A DNA stretch of 64,000 nucleotides from Acidisoma sp. PAMC 29798 (GTDB lineage: Bacteria > Pseudomonadota > Alphaproteobacteria > Acetobacterales > Acetobacteraceae): NCBI RefSeq assembly GCF_030252425.1, contig NZ_CP126996.1, forward strand, positions 82,320 through 146,319, in the 5' to 3' direction. The notes under the pieces were generated by a model, which did not search any database, had not been told where the DNA came from, and was given only the letters and a program-made list of their open reading frames with translations. Below are positions 52,602-63,803 of this stretch, piece by piece; positions within the stretch are counted from its first letter, which is position 1; the number at the start of each line of letters is the position of its first letter. The position numbers and the translations under genes are program-made.

Positions 52602-53504
52602 ATGGCCCCCCTGCCCGTCATTGATCCCCATTTTCATCTCTGGGATCTCGAGAGTAACGTCTACCCCTGGCTCATGCAGCGCCCGCTGCCGGCCAGCGTC
52701 GCCGGGGACGTCGGGCCCATCGCCCATAGCTATCGCCTTAAGGACTACCGCGCGGAAAGCGCCCGGTGGCAGATCATTGCCGCCATTCACGTGGACGCCG
52801 GGTTCGACCCCGCCGACCCGATCGCGGAAACGCACTGGCTGCAGGGCATCGCGGAGGCAGAACACTTTCCACAGGGCATCGTCGCTGCCGCGCAGTTGGA
52901 CCACCCTGCGATCGCAGAGGTATTGGCAGCCCAGGCCAGGTTCCCGAATGTGCGTGGCATCCGCCACATCATCAATTGGCATCGTGACCCGGCCAAGACC
53001 TATGTCCAGCGCGCCAATCTTCTGACGGACCCGCTGTGGAATGCGGGCTTCGCGCAGCTTCGCGACTATAGCCTGTCCTTCGATTTGCAGCTCTACCCGT
53101 CGCAGATGGCGGAGGCAGCCAATCTCGCGGCGCGGCATCCGGAGACGGCGATCATTCTCAACCATGCCGGCATGCCGGTGGATCGCGATGAAGACGGGCT
53201 GGCGCAATGGCGCGGCGGCATGAAGCAGCTTGCTGCGCAGCCCAATGTTAGCGTGAAAATCTCCGGTCTCGGCATGGTCGACTGGCACTGGACTACGGAG
53301 ACCCTGCGGCCCTTCGTCTTGGATACGATCGTGATCTTCGGTCCCCGGCGCTGCATGTTCGCGAGCAATTTCCCGGTCGATAGCCTCTATAGCGATTTCG
53401 ATACCCTGTTCGACGCCTTCGATACCATTGTCGCGGATTTTACGGATGCGGAGCGCCGGGCGCTCTTTGCAGAGAATGCGCGGCGGATCTATCGCCTGCC
53501 CTGA
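52602..53504 (+). CDS. Amidohydrolase-family lactonase, probable L-rhamnono-1,4-lactonase
   Basis: This 300-residue amidohydrolase_2 protein opens with the metal motif VIDPHFHLWDLESNVYPWL, shared with fucono- and rhamnonolactonases. IILNHAGMPVDRDEDG carries a further metal His, and RCMFASNFPVD the terminal Asp. It opens the lactone formed by rhamnose dehydrogenase to L-rhamnonate. It lies 15 bases after the SDR gene and is in the same operon. Fuconolactonase activity is an alternative, but the rhmD and rhamnose dehydrogenase neighbours favour rhamnose. Confidence 0.88.
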   Translation: MAPLPVIDPHFHLWDLESNVYPWLMQRPLPASVAGDVGPIAHSYRLKDYRAESARWQIIAAIHVDAGFDPADPIAETHWLQGIAEAEHFPQGIVAAAQLDHPAIAEVLAAQARFPNVRGIRHIINWHRDPAKTYVQRANLLTDPLWNAGFAQLRDYSLSFDLQLYPSQMAEAANLAARHPETAIILNHAGMPVDRDEDGLAQWRGGMKQLAAQPNVSVKISGLGMVDWHWTTETLRPFVLDTIVIFGPRRCMFASNFPVDSLYSDFDTLFDAFDTIVADFTDAERRALFAENARRIYRLP

Positions 53505-53561
53505 TCAACCGAGCGTATGGCATCGTTCGAAATGCCAGCGCTTCAATGGAGGATAACAAGA

Positions 53562-54746
53562 ATGCGTCATCATTGTTTCTGGCGCTGGACGCCGCTCTCT
53601 TTCGCGATCGCCGCTCTGGCGATGGTGTCCGCGTCCGCGGCGGACTTCCACGGCTTCGATCCGGCGACCTATGACGGCAAGATGCTGACGGCGGCGGAAC
53701 TGCAGGCGATGGTCGCGGATGCCGAGAAGGTATCCCCACCCAAGGAAGGAAAATCATACGTCTTTGGCTTCGCCAATCTTCAGCGTGACATTTCCTTCGG
53801 TGTTTTGACCGAACGCGGCATCAAGGCCAACGCAACGGCAGCGGGAATGGATCTTGAGATTGCTGACAACCGGCTGGACGGGCCAACCGCATTCGCAAAC
53901 GCGCAATCCTTCGTCCGCCGCCACGTGGACTATGCGATCGAGTTTCAGACCGACGTCAATTTCGGACCCGTTGTGATGCGGGCCTTCAACCAGGCCGGCA
54001 TCAAGGTCATCGCCATTGATATTCCGATGCCCGGCGCATTATTCTTCGGCGTCAATAACCCGCGGTCCGGCTTCATGACGGGTTCCTACCTTGCCGAGGC
54101 GGCAAAAGCCGAGTTCGGCGACAAGGTGGCGAGCGGCTATTTCGTCGATGGCGCGCTGCCGCAATCGGGCATCATCCCCTCCATGCGCACCGGCGGCCAG
54201 ATTGCCGGCTTCAAGGCCGTGCTGCCGAACTTTCCTTCTGACCGCATCATCAGCATCGATACCAAGAACACGCTGCAGGAATCCTATAGCCAGATGAGCA
54301 ACGTGCTCGGCCGCATCCCGCCCGGCGTGCCGATCATGGTGACGGGCATCAATGATCAGTCGGTCATTGGCATGGTACGCGCCGCGCGCTCGGCCCACCG
54401 TGCGGACCAGCTCGTCGCCGTCGGCAGCGGCGCGGATGAATTGCAGACCTTGGCGCAGGACGACAAGATCGTCGCCTCCACCGGGTCCTTTCCGGAACGC
54501 TACGGCAATTACATTATTCCGATGGCTCTGGCTCAGCTCGCAGGCAAGCCCTTGCCGCCGGCAGTCTTCGTCCATCATGTCATGGTGACGAAGGCCAATA
54601 TCTGCACCTTCGCACCGCAATTCCCCTGCAAGGGCAAGCCCGTCGTCGACTATGTGTTTCCGCAGGCGGCCTTCACCGCCTATCTCGGCCAGCTGGCCCA
54701 GGACCCTGCCCTGAAGGCCTATGCTGCGCTGATCCCGAAAAACTGA
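53562..54746 (+). CDS. Periplasmic sugar-binding protein of the rhamnose operon (SBP-1)
   Basis: This 394-residue type I binding protein has a Sec signal peptide (WTPLSFAIAALAMVSASAA, cleavage near residue 27). DFHGFDPATYDGKM opens the mature protein, followed by KSYVFGFANLQRDISFGVL, HVDYAIEFQTDVNFG and IAIDIPMPGALFFGVNN. ATG at 53562 has GGAGG upstream; the longer frame from 53517 is unlikely. The protein is paralogous to the one at 58119. It probably delivers L-rhamnose or a related deoxysugar to the ABC importer encoded next to it. Confidence 0.88.
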   Translation: MRHHCFWRWTPLSFAIAALAMVSASAADFHGFDPATYDGKMLTAAELQAMVADAEKVSPPKEGKSYVFGFANLQRDISFGVLTERGIKANATAAGMDLEIADNRLDGPTAFANAQSFVRRHVDYAIEFQTDVNFGPVVMRAFNQAGIKVIAIDIPMPGALFFGVNNPRSGFMTGSYLAEAAKAEFGDKVASGYFVDGALPQSGIIPSMRTGGQIAGFKAVLPNFPSDRIISIDTKNTLQESYSQMSNVLGRIPPGVPIMVTGINDQSVIGMVRAARSAHRADQLVAVGSGADELQTLAQDDKIVASTGSFPERYGNYIIPMALAQLAGKPLPPAVFVHHVMVTKANICTFAPQFPCKGKPVVDYVFPQAAFTAYLGQLAQDPALKAYAALIPKN

Positions 54747-54748
54747 CG

Positions 54749-56272
54749 ATGCAGAGCGCAGCGGTCGTGCCTCGGCTGGAAATGATTGGTATCGATAAGG
54801 CGTTCTCAACGGTGCGTGTGCTGCGCGGGGTCGACTTCGCTGTCGGGGCTGGCGAGGTCGTGGCCTTGCTCGGCTCCAACGGTGCCGGCAAGTCCACGCT
54901 TATGAAGGTGCTGAGCGGCGTCAACACCCGCGACGCCGGGGAGATCCGTATCGACGGCCAGCCGGTTGCGATCAACGGGCCGGAAGATGCGATCAGGGCC
55001 GGTATTCGTCTACTGCCGCAGGAGTTGTCGGTTCATCCCGATATGACGGTCGCAGAGAATGTGTCCATGGGCGACATGCCCGTGCGCAAGTGCCTGGGCA
55101 TATCGATCATAGACCGCCGCACGATGCGCAGCCGCGCCGAAACTCTTCTCGGGCGGCTTGGCATGACCGGCATCGACCCCGCTCGCCTTGTTGGGACGCT
55201 CAGCCTGTCGCAGCAACGGGTCATCGAGATTGCCCGCGCCCTGGCCGGGGACGCGCGCATATTGATCATGGACGAGCCAACAGCCGCCCTGGCGGAAGCT
55301 GAAGCCGAGATTCTCTTCGACGTCATCGAGACGCTGGCTAGCCAGGGCGTTTCGATCATCTACATATCGCATTATCTGGACGAGGTCTTTCGCCTATCGC
55401 AGCGTATTGTCGTCCTGAGAGACGGCATTGTCGCGGGCAACTTCACGACAGTAGTCTCGTCGCATGACAACGTGCTGCAAGCCATGCTGGGCAATACGCT
55501 CGGCGCGCTGTTTCCGCCCAAGACGACTGAGGCAACACACAGACCGGTTCTCAGCGTCGAGGGCCTCACGCTGCCCAACTGGCTTGACGACATCAGCTTT
55601 ACGGTCGGGACCGGCGAAATCCTGGGCGTCTTCGGCCTCATCGGCTCCGGCATCGAGCGGATCGGTCGTGCACTGTACGGTGCGGAGCAAGGGGTCCGTC
55701 TCAATGCCGCAACCTTGCAAGGCCGCGCCTTCCGGCCCCGCAGCCCGCATGCGAGCGTTCAAGCCGGCCTCGGCTTCGTCGCGGCGGAACGCAAGCGAGA
55801 AGGCCTGATCGGCATTCTGACGGTGCGCGACAATACGACCATCACCTTCCTCAACCGTTTCGTGCGCGGTCCTCATGTCGATCACAAAGCCGAGACGCGG
55901 GAAACGACACGATGGATCGACGCTCTGGGTATACGCACTAAGGGTCCGGAACAGGAGATCCGCTTCCTGTCCGGTGGAAACCAGCAGAAGGTCTGTCTCG
56001 CCCGCTGGATGCTGGGCGACGTTCGTGTGCTGATTCTGGAAGAACCAACACGAGGCGTGGATCTCGGCGCGCGGCGGGAGATTTATGCCCAAATCCGAAA
56101 GCTTGCCGCAGACGGGCTAGGGCTTCTCGTCATTTCCTCGGATGCAGAGGAGGTCGCAGGGCTTGTGGACCGTACGCTCATCCTCAATGACGGGCGCGTC
56201 ACCGCCGTCCTCGACCCCGAGGCCGACGCAGCCACCATTCTGGCAGCGGCCAGCCAAACCACCACCGTTTGA
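54749..56272 (+). CDS. Sugar ABC transporter ATP-binding protein (two ABC domains)
   Basis: This 507-residue RbsA-type protein has first-domain Walker A GSNGAGKSTLMKVLSGVN, signature LSLSQQRVIEIARAL and Walker B ILIMDEPTAAL. The second domain shows a modified P-loop (GLIGSGIERIGRAL), signature FLSGGNQQKVCLARWM and Walker B VLILEEPTRGVDLG. The ATG at 54749 is two bases after the stop of the binding-protein gene. It energises sugar import through the permease encoded at 56307. Confidence 0.95.
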   Translation: MQSAAVVPRLEMIGIDKAFSTVRVLRGVDFAVGAGEVVALLGSNGAGKSTLMKVLSGVNTRDAGEIRIDGQPVAINGPEDAIRAGIRLLPQELSVHPDMTVAENVSMGDMPVRKCLGISIIDRRTMRSRAETLLGRLGMTGIDPARLVGTLSLSQQRVIEIARALAGDARILIMDEPTAALAEAEAEILFDVIETLASQGVSIIYISHYLDEVFRLSQRIVVLRDGIVAGNFTTVVSSHDNVLQAMLGNTLGALFPPKTTEATHRPVLSVEGLTLPNWLDDISFTVGTGEILGVFGLIGSGIERIGRALYGAEQGVRLNAATLQGRAFRPRSPHASVQAGLGFVAAERKREGLIGILTVRDNTTITFLNRFVRGPHVDHKAETRETTRWIDALGIRTKGPEQEIRFLSGGNQQKVCLARWMLGDVRVLILEEPTRGVDLGARREIYAQIRKLAADGLGLLVISSDAEEVAGLVDRTLILNDGRVTAVLDPEADAATILAAASQTTTV

Positions 56273-56306
56273 CCCGCCTTAGCCTGGCAGAGAAAGAACC
56301 CAGATC

Positions 56307-57305
56307 ATGGTTGCAACCTCCGGCTCGATCGATACCTCCACCCGCCGCGGAACCGCCCTGCGCGGCCTCTTTGCTAAGTCATGGGCCGGGGTCGCGATGT
56401 TGCTGATCTTCTATGCCGCGCTGATAGTGATCTTTACCAGCTTGTCGAAATGGTTCCTCAGCTTCAGCAATATTGCCAGCATCGGCACCAATATGGCCTT
56501 CATCGGCCTGATGGCGGCGGCCGGCACTCCGCTGATCATTTCCGGCGGTCTTGACCTTTCGGTCGCGGCGGTCGCGGGCATGGCGGGCGTTGTCGTCGCG
56601 CTGCTCTATGGTATCGGCGTCAATATCTGGATCGCCTGTCTCGCCGCCATCGCGGTGGGGTCGATCATCGGCCTCGCCAACGGGCTTCTGGTAACGCGCG
56701 GCGGCCTCAACCCCTTTATCGTCACCCTGGGCTCGATGAGCATCATCACCGGCCTGTCGCTGGTGCTGACGGGTGGCCTGACGCAGCCGCTGCTGGATGA
56801 CAGCTTCGGCTGGATCGGATCTGGCGCCATCGCGGGCATCCCCTTCCCGCTCATCCTCATGGTCGTGGTCTTCATCGGTTTCTGGTGGCTGCTCGCCTGG
56901 ACCCCCTTCGGCCGGCGCATCTATGCCGTCGGCGGCAACCCTGATGCCAGCCGCCTGTTGGGCCTTCCCGTGGAGCGGCTGCAACTCGTCCTCTATGTGG
57001 TCTCGGGCGCCTTCGGTGCGCTCGGCGGGGTCGTGCTGGCGGCCATGCTGGGCGCTGCCGCGCCCGATGCAGCTGGCCAGTCCCTGCTGACGGTGATTGC
57101 GGCGATCATCCTCGGGGGCACCAGCCTGTTCGGCGGCCGCGGCAGCGCCTGGGGCACCTTGCTCGCCGTGCTCATTCTGGGGACGCTGAACAATGGCCTC
57201 ACACTCCTGAATGTCAGCAGCTTCTGGCAGCAGGTGACGCGCGGCGTGGTTCTGCTTCTGGCCGTGGGCCTCGACCAGGTCCGCGTCCGCATGCAGTCAC
57301 GGTGA
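56307..57305 (+). CDS. Sugar ABC transporter permease (RbsC type)
   Basis: This 332-residue inner-membrane permease shows the family motif PLIISGGLDLSVAAVAGMAGVV, then TRGGLNPFIVTLGSMSIITGLSLVLTGG and GGTSLFGGRGSAWGTLLAVLILGTLNNGLTLL. Only one permease gene is present, so a homodimer is expected, unlike the two-permease operon at 3.9-6.0 kb. ATG at 56307 follows AGAAAGA. The stop overlaps the next gene's GTG (GTGA). Confidence 0.94.
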   Translation: MVATSGSIDTSTRRGTALRGLFAKSWAGVAMLLIFYAALIVIFTSLSKWFLSFSNIASIGTNMAFIGLMAAAGTPLIISGGLDLSVAAVAGMAGVVVALLYGIGVNIWIACLAAIAVGSIIGLANGLLVTRGGLNPFIVTLGSMSIITGLSLVLTGGLTQPLLDDSFGWIGSGAIAGIPFPLILMVVVFIGFWWLLAWTPFGRRIYAVGGNPDASRLLGLPVERLQLVLYVVSGAFGALGGVVLAAMLGAAAPDAAGQSLLTVIAAIILGGTSLFGGRGSAWGTLLAVLILGTLNNGLTLLNVSSFWQQVTRGVVLLLAVGLDQVRVRMQSR

Positions 57306-58093
57306 CCGCCATGCTGCTCGCCGGGAAATCCGTCATCGTCACGGGGGCGTCCCGTGGCATCGGCCGTGCCATCGCAATCGCCTGTGGCGAGCATGGCGCA
57401 GACGTCGCCTTGAACTACTGGCGCGACAACGACGCGACATATGACAAGCGGGGCGCCGCGGACGACGTCGCCGAGGCCATTCGCGCGCTCGGCCGCCGGG
57501 TGATCTCCGTCGAAGGCGACGTCGCCGATCCTGCAACCGGCAAGGGGCTGGTTGCGGCGACGGTGAGTGCCTTCGGGCGCGTCGACGTGCTGGCCAGTAA
57601 CGCGGGCATCTGCCCGTTTCACAGCTTCATCGACCTGCCCCCCGAGATGCTAAAACGGACCTTGAGCGTCAACCTCGAAGGCGCATTCTATGTCACCCAG
57701 GCAGCCGCCCTCCAGATGAAGCTCCAGGGCGACGGGGGCGCCATCATCGCCACAAGTTCCATCAGCGCCCTCGTCGGCGGCGGGATGCAAACGCATTACA
57801 CGCCGACCAAAGCCGGCGTGCATTCGCTGATGCAATCCTGCGCGATCGCCCTCGGTCCATACGGCATCCGCTGCAACTCCGTCCTGCCTGGCGCGATTGA
57901 GACCGACCTCAACCGGGAGGACATCAACGACCCCGAGAAGGCCGCCTATTTCGCAAAACGTATTCCGCTTGGCCGTGTGGGCCAGCCGGACGATGTCGCA
58001 GGTTGCGTCGTCTTCCTGGCATCCGATCTCGCCCGCTACGTCACCGGCGCCGCTCTTCTCGTGGATGGCGGCATGTTCGTGAACCTTCAATAA
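57302..58093 (+). CDS. L-rhamnose 1-dehydrogenase (SDR, NAD(P)+)
   Basis: This 263-residue SDR has TGASRGIGRAIAIACGEHG, SNAGICPFHSFIDLPPEML and SSISALVGGGMQTHYTPTKAG with Ser, Tyr and Lys in place. The blocks ICPFHSF, LVGG-MQTHYTPTKAG and SLMQSCAIALGPYGIRCN, and the C-terminal LVDGGMFVNLQ, match bacterial L-rhamnose 1-dehydrogenases such as the Azotobacter enzyme as I remember it. It oxidises L-rhamnose to rhamnono-lactone, the first step of the pathway. The GTG at 57302 overlaps the permease stop; the ATG at 57311 (MLLAGKSVIVTG) matches homologue starts better. Confidence 0.9.
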   Translation: MTAMLLAGKSVIVTGASRGIGRAIAIACGEHGADVALNYWRDNDATYDKRGAADDVAEAIRALGRRVISVEGDVADPATGKGLVAATVSAFGRVDVLASNAGICPFHSFIDLPPEMLKRTLSVNLEGAFYVTQAAALQMKLQGDGGAIIATSSISALVGGGMQTHYTPTKAGVHSLMQSCAIALGPYGIRCNSVLPGAIETDLNREDINDPEKAAYFAKRIPLGRVGQPDDVAGCVVFLASDLARYVTGAALLVDGGMFVNLQ

Positions 58094-58118
58094 AAACAAT
58101 AAAAAACGGGAGACATCC

Positions 58119-59324
58119 ATGACGACGCGCCGCCACTTCATCCATGGTGCCACCGCCTTCGGCGCCACCATGGTCGCGGGGACCGCCTTATCCAAAGCTG
58201 CCGACTTCCCAGGTTTCGACTTCGCCAATGTCGGGCCCACGGCGCCTTCGGCCGACACCCTGAAGCAGATGGTCGCGGCCGCCCTGGCCAAGACAAAGCC
58301 GAGCAACGGCAGCCGCTACCTGTTCGGCTATACGATGTGGGGTGGCTCATCGCCCTTCTCTCAGCTCAACCGTCAGGGCATCCAATCCCTCTGTGACGCC
58401 GCCGGGATTGATCTTGTGGTCGCCGACAACGTCTGGGACCCACAGCGCAACGTCGCGAATGCACAGACCTTCGCCCTCCGTCATGTCGATTTCGTCATCA
58501 ACAGCCTGCTCGACATCCATTTCGCGGAAGCAGTCAAACGCCCCCTCGACCGTGCGGGCGTTCCGATCATTTCCCTCGATATCCCGATCCCCGGCACGGA
58601 ATGGGTCGGTGTCAATAATGCCTCGGCCGGATTCCGCTCGGGCACCTATCTCGCGCAATCGGCCATTGCCAAATGGGGCCAGGCGGTCGCCATGCAGGCC
58701 AACGTCATCGTCGCCTCCTTCCGGGCCGTGGGTCCCAATGGTATTCTGCGCAACATGTCCGAGGAAGCTGGCATCCGCTCGGTGCTTAAGGGCTTGCCGG
58801 ACGCTCAGGTCATCTGGCTGGACATGACGGGCACGGCCGACAGTGGCTTCGAGCGGATGAACAGTGTCCTCGGGAGGCTCGATCCGTCGAAGCCTATCCT
58901 GCTGACGTCCTTTAGCGACGAGCAGCTGGCTGGCGCGTTGCGGGCCGTCTCCGTTGCTGGGCGCAACGACAAGACACTGGCCTGCGGCATGGGCGGCGAG
59001 CGACTGGACGTGATCGCGACCGACCCATCCTTCATCGGCACCGTCTCGTTCTTTCCGCAGGATTATGCCAATGCCGCTGTGCCGGCGGCACTCGCCATCC
59101 TTGCGGGCGTGCCGGTGCCCAAGAGCGTTTTCGCCTATAGTGAGCTAGTCCGTCCCGACACGGTTTGCAAAATTGATCCCAAGCTGCCGTGCCGTCCCCG
59201 TCCAAGCTGGCAATCTGACGATGCGGCCGTCGATCCTGACGCTTACAAAGCCTATGTCACCGGCCTGTACAAGAATCCAGAATTCGCGAACTTTCGTATG
59301 CTACTGCCGGACGTGCCAAGTTGA
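58119..59324 (+). CDS. Second periplasmic sugar-binding protein (SBP-2), Tat-type signal
   Basis: This 401-residue paralogue of SBP-1 shares ADFPGFDFANVGPTAPSADTL, SRYLFGYTMWGGSSPFSQL, HVDFVINSLLDIHFAEAV and ISLDIPIPGTEWVGVNN. The leader TTRRHFIHGATAFGATMVAG has an RR-x-F twin-arginine motif, so it may be exported folded by Tat, whereas SBP-1 has a Sec signal. ATG at 58119 has GGGAGA upstream. It is the last gene of the operon, with a strong hairpin about 115 bases downstream. It may bind the lactone, rhamnonate or a different deoxysugar through the same ABC importer. Confidence 0.88.
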   Translation: MTTRRHFIHGATAFGATMVAGTALSKAADFPGFDFANVGPTAPSADTLKQMVAAALAKTKPSNGSRYLFGYTMWGGSSPFSQLNRQGIQSLCDAAGIDLVVADNVWDPQRNVANAQTFALRHVDFVINSLLDIHFAEAVKRPLDRAGVPIISLDIPIPGTEWVGVNNASAGFRSGTYLAQSAIAKWGQAVAMQANVIVASFRAVGPNGILRNMSEEAGIRSVLKGLPDAQVIWLDMTGTADSGFERMNSVLGRLDPSKPILLTSFSDEQLAGALRAVSVAGRNDKTLACGMGGERLDVIATDPSFIGTVSFFPQDYANAAVPAALAILAGVPVPKSVFAYSELVRPDTVCKIDPKLPCRPRPSWQSDDAAVDPDAYKAYVTGLYKNPEFANFRMLLPDVPS

Positions 59325-59438
59325 AGCGTAGCTATCACAAAATCGGCAAACGCCGAGAGCCGCGATGATGCCGTCCGATGACGGGAGCGCTCGCCCTCGA
59401 GACAACGACGAAACACATGGATTGGGACTATGGTAGAA

Positions 59439-59476
59439 AAGGGAAGTATCGTCGGATTGACGACGATACTTCCCTT
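59439..59476. terminator. Perfect 16-bp hairpin after the rhamnose operon
   Basis: AAGGGAAGTATCGTCG pairs perfectly with CGACGATACTTCCCTT around a GATTGA loop. It lies about 115 bases beyond the SBP-2 stop and just before the aas remnant, which runs the other way. The A/T at the stem ends gives a short T-tract in both directions, so it could serve as a bidirectional terminator. A mobile-element end is an alternative. Confidence 0.5.
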
Positions 59477-59562
59477 GGCGTCCGGTCGCACCGCCGCCGG
59501 GGATGGCGGCCCTCTCCCGTCTGCTTCGAGGTGCTGCCCTTGAGCGGACGCCTCCGTATCGA

Positions 59563-60782
59563 TCATGGCCAGGCGGCGATGGTCGATTCCCGGAACTTGG
59601 AGGCCCCTCCCACGACCAGCCGCACCGAACGAAAGGCCCGCGTGTCGGCACGCCGAAGGTAGCCTTCGGCGAAGACTTGGGTGACAAACATGACCGTCGA
59701 GTTGAGCATGTCGGCAGCGTAAGGGACGCCACGGTAGTCGAGCGGGTTCGGGTAGAGAAACACCCGGGCGCCGCTAACCAGGGGCTAGAGTGTGCCGCTG
59801 GACAGACCGAAGGCGTGGAAGAGGGGCATGGCATTCAACACCCTGTCACGGCGGCCGAAGTCGATGACGGCGCCGACCTGAGCGACATTGGTCATCAGAC
59901 CCCGGTGGCTGTGAACTATGGCTTTAGGTGTTCCCGAAGAGCCCGAGGTCATCAGGATGATCGCGTCGTCGTCGGGAGGCCACCAGGGCTCGGCCGCCTC
60001 GCAGGAGGCCCGTTACCTTCTCCCCGAGGGGAGGGCTGGATGTCCTCCAGGTAGTGGAACGAGACCCCATTCCGCCCCAGGCCTTCGACGACAGCATGGA
60101 GCCCCAGGCGGTCGATGAGGGCACGCGCGGTGATGATGTGGGTAAAAGCGGTTGCGCGGCGGGCGGCGTCGAGGGCGGACGCTCCACCGCGTGGGTTGAG
60201 CATGACTGGCACCATACCGGCGCTCGTAAGACCGAGCAGCGAGACCAGTGTGCCGCCGGCGTTGGGCAGGAGGACGCCAACCCGGGAGCGGGGTTGGAAG
60301 CCCATCGCGATGAATCGGCGGCCGTAGATCGCTGCGCCGGCGAGCAACTTGCGATAGGAGAGGACGCCTCGGATCGGATCCGCCACCGCTTCACGGCCCA
60401 TGCCCACGCTGTCGCCCGCCGCCCGAATAGCCTGGATCAATGTGAGATCGACCTTTGTAGTGCGGAACGCCATCTCGGACATGAGGTCCGAGAGCCAGCG
60501 AAGATAGGCCTCGCGTCTTGGCCGGCCGACGAGGTGGGGCGGTACGTCTGGACGCCGCCCCGGCCAGACGGTCAAAGTGATGCGTGGGAACGCCGTTCGA
60601 TTGGTCTGGGTGCGGTCCAGCCTGGACAGCGGGCTGCGCTCCAAGCCCTCGATGCCGGCCGGGACGATGGGAACCCCCGCCTGTTCGGCGACCATGAGTG
60701 CCGTAAGCGAAAGCGCAGCCCCACATTTCGGCACCGGTCCTAATTGAGCATCCTGCCAATTGATGTTGGTGGGGCAGTGCAT
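59563..60782 (-). pseudogene. aas: Acyltransferase/acyl-ACP synthetase (Aas-like), decayed
   Basis: The part from 60782 shows the end of a PlsC-type acyltransferase (ALMVAEQAGVPIVPAGIEG), then the start of an AMP-binding synthetase (GVLSYRKLLAGAAIYGRRFI, then GVLLPNAGGTLVSLLGLTSA). Homology continues through other frames: IILMTSGSSGTPKAIVHSHR, NAMPLFHAFGLSSGTL, a stop, then FLYPNPLDYRGVPYAADML and VRLVVGGASKF near 59580. Intact Aas proteins recycle lysophospholipids at the inner membrane. Here both ends are missing, and there are two or more frameshifts and a stop. The N-terminal side joins IS66 debris at 60783. Confidence 0.82.
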
Positions 60783-60828
60783 GATGGACGGGAACGAAAG
60801 CTCTTATGAGCAGTCATACGACGGTCGT

Positions 60829-61026
60829 ATGAGCACTCTTCCGGACCGCGTCGAGATGCGTGTCCGGCCGGAGCGTCGGCGGCGGTGGAGCTCGGCGGCC
60901 AAGCTGGCCATCGTCCGCGAGACCTTGGTGCCTGGTTCGGTGGCGCAGGTCGTAGCCGACTGGCATGGCATTGGCACGGGGCTGATTTATACGTGGCGCA
61001 AGCAGATGCTTCGAACGGGGTTCTGA
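60829..61026 (+). pseudogene. IS66 OrfA, truncated by the IS110 fragment
   Basis: MSTLPDRVEMRVRPERRRRW and then LAIVRETLVPGSVAQVVADW and LIYTWRKQMLRTG are the first 65 residues of an IS66 OrfA. The stop TGA lies in the adjoining IS110-type sequence, which begins at or before 61019. The second half of OrfA, tnpB and tnpC are not present. Confidence 0.8.
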
Positions 61027-61215
61027 TGGGGTGGACGCCCCCCGACGGCATCGATGTGCCAAAGTGGAGGTGTTGATCAACCACTTGAAGGAGGCGTCCG
61101 TGTCGGAGGTTAGCACGATCGGTTTGGATATAGCGAAGCAGGTGTTCCAGGCTCACGGGGCGGATGCGTCGGGGCATGTCTTGTTCCGCAAGAGTGCTGC
61201 GCGGCGATCTGGACC
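61019..61215 (+). repeat. IS110 5' fragment, left arm of a 197-bp inverted repeat
   Basis: The 197 bases are identical to the reverse complement of 63804-64000. They contain an IS110-family transposase start: GTG at 61100 after AAGGAGG, reading SEVSTIGLDIAKQVFQAHG and SGHVLFRK before the frame leaves the family. The rest of the IS110 transposase is missing on both sides. The sequence between the arms is an IS21 element. The repeat may extend past the window end. Confidence 0.85.
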
Positions 61216-61376
61216 AGAACGCGCGTCAATCAGGATAAGAATGGCCACCGGTGTTGTCCCGTAGGGAGGGCGTAGCCTGACCGAGGGAGAACACCGGTGG
61301 CGGGGCGACCCATTGAGGGACCGCACCGTCTGGCAGTCGAGGCCGACCGGTTAGAACAGCGACTTCACGCCAATGA

Positions 61377-63706
<2,330 letters not shown>

Positions 63707-63803
63707 CGCGCGGCAAAATCAGAAACCTCTTGCCCTCTTGCCGCGCAGCGTCAATCATCGTTTGTCGCGACTGCACTTTCCAGTCCTGATTGACGCTCTT
63801 TCC

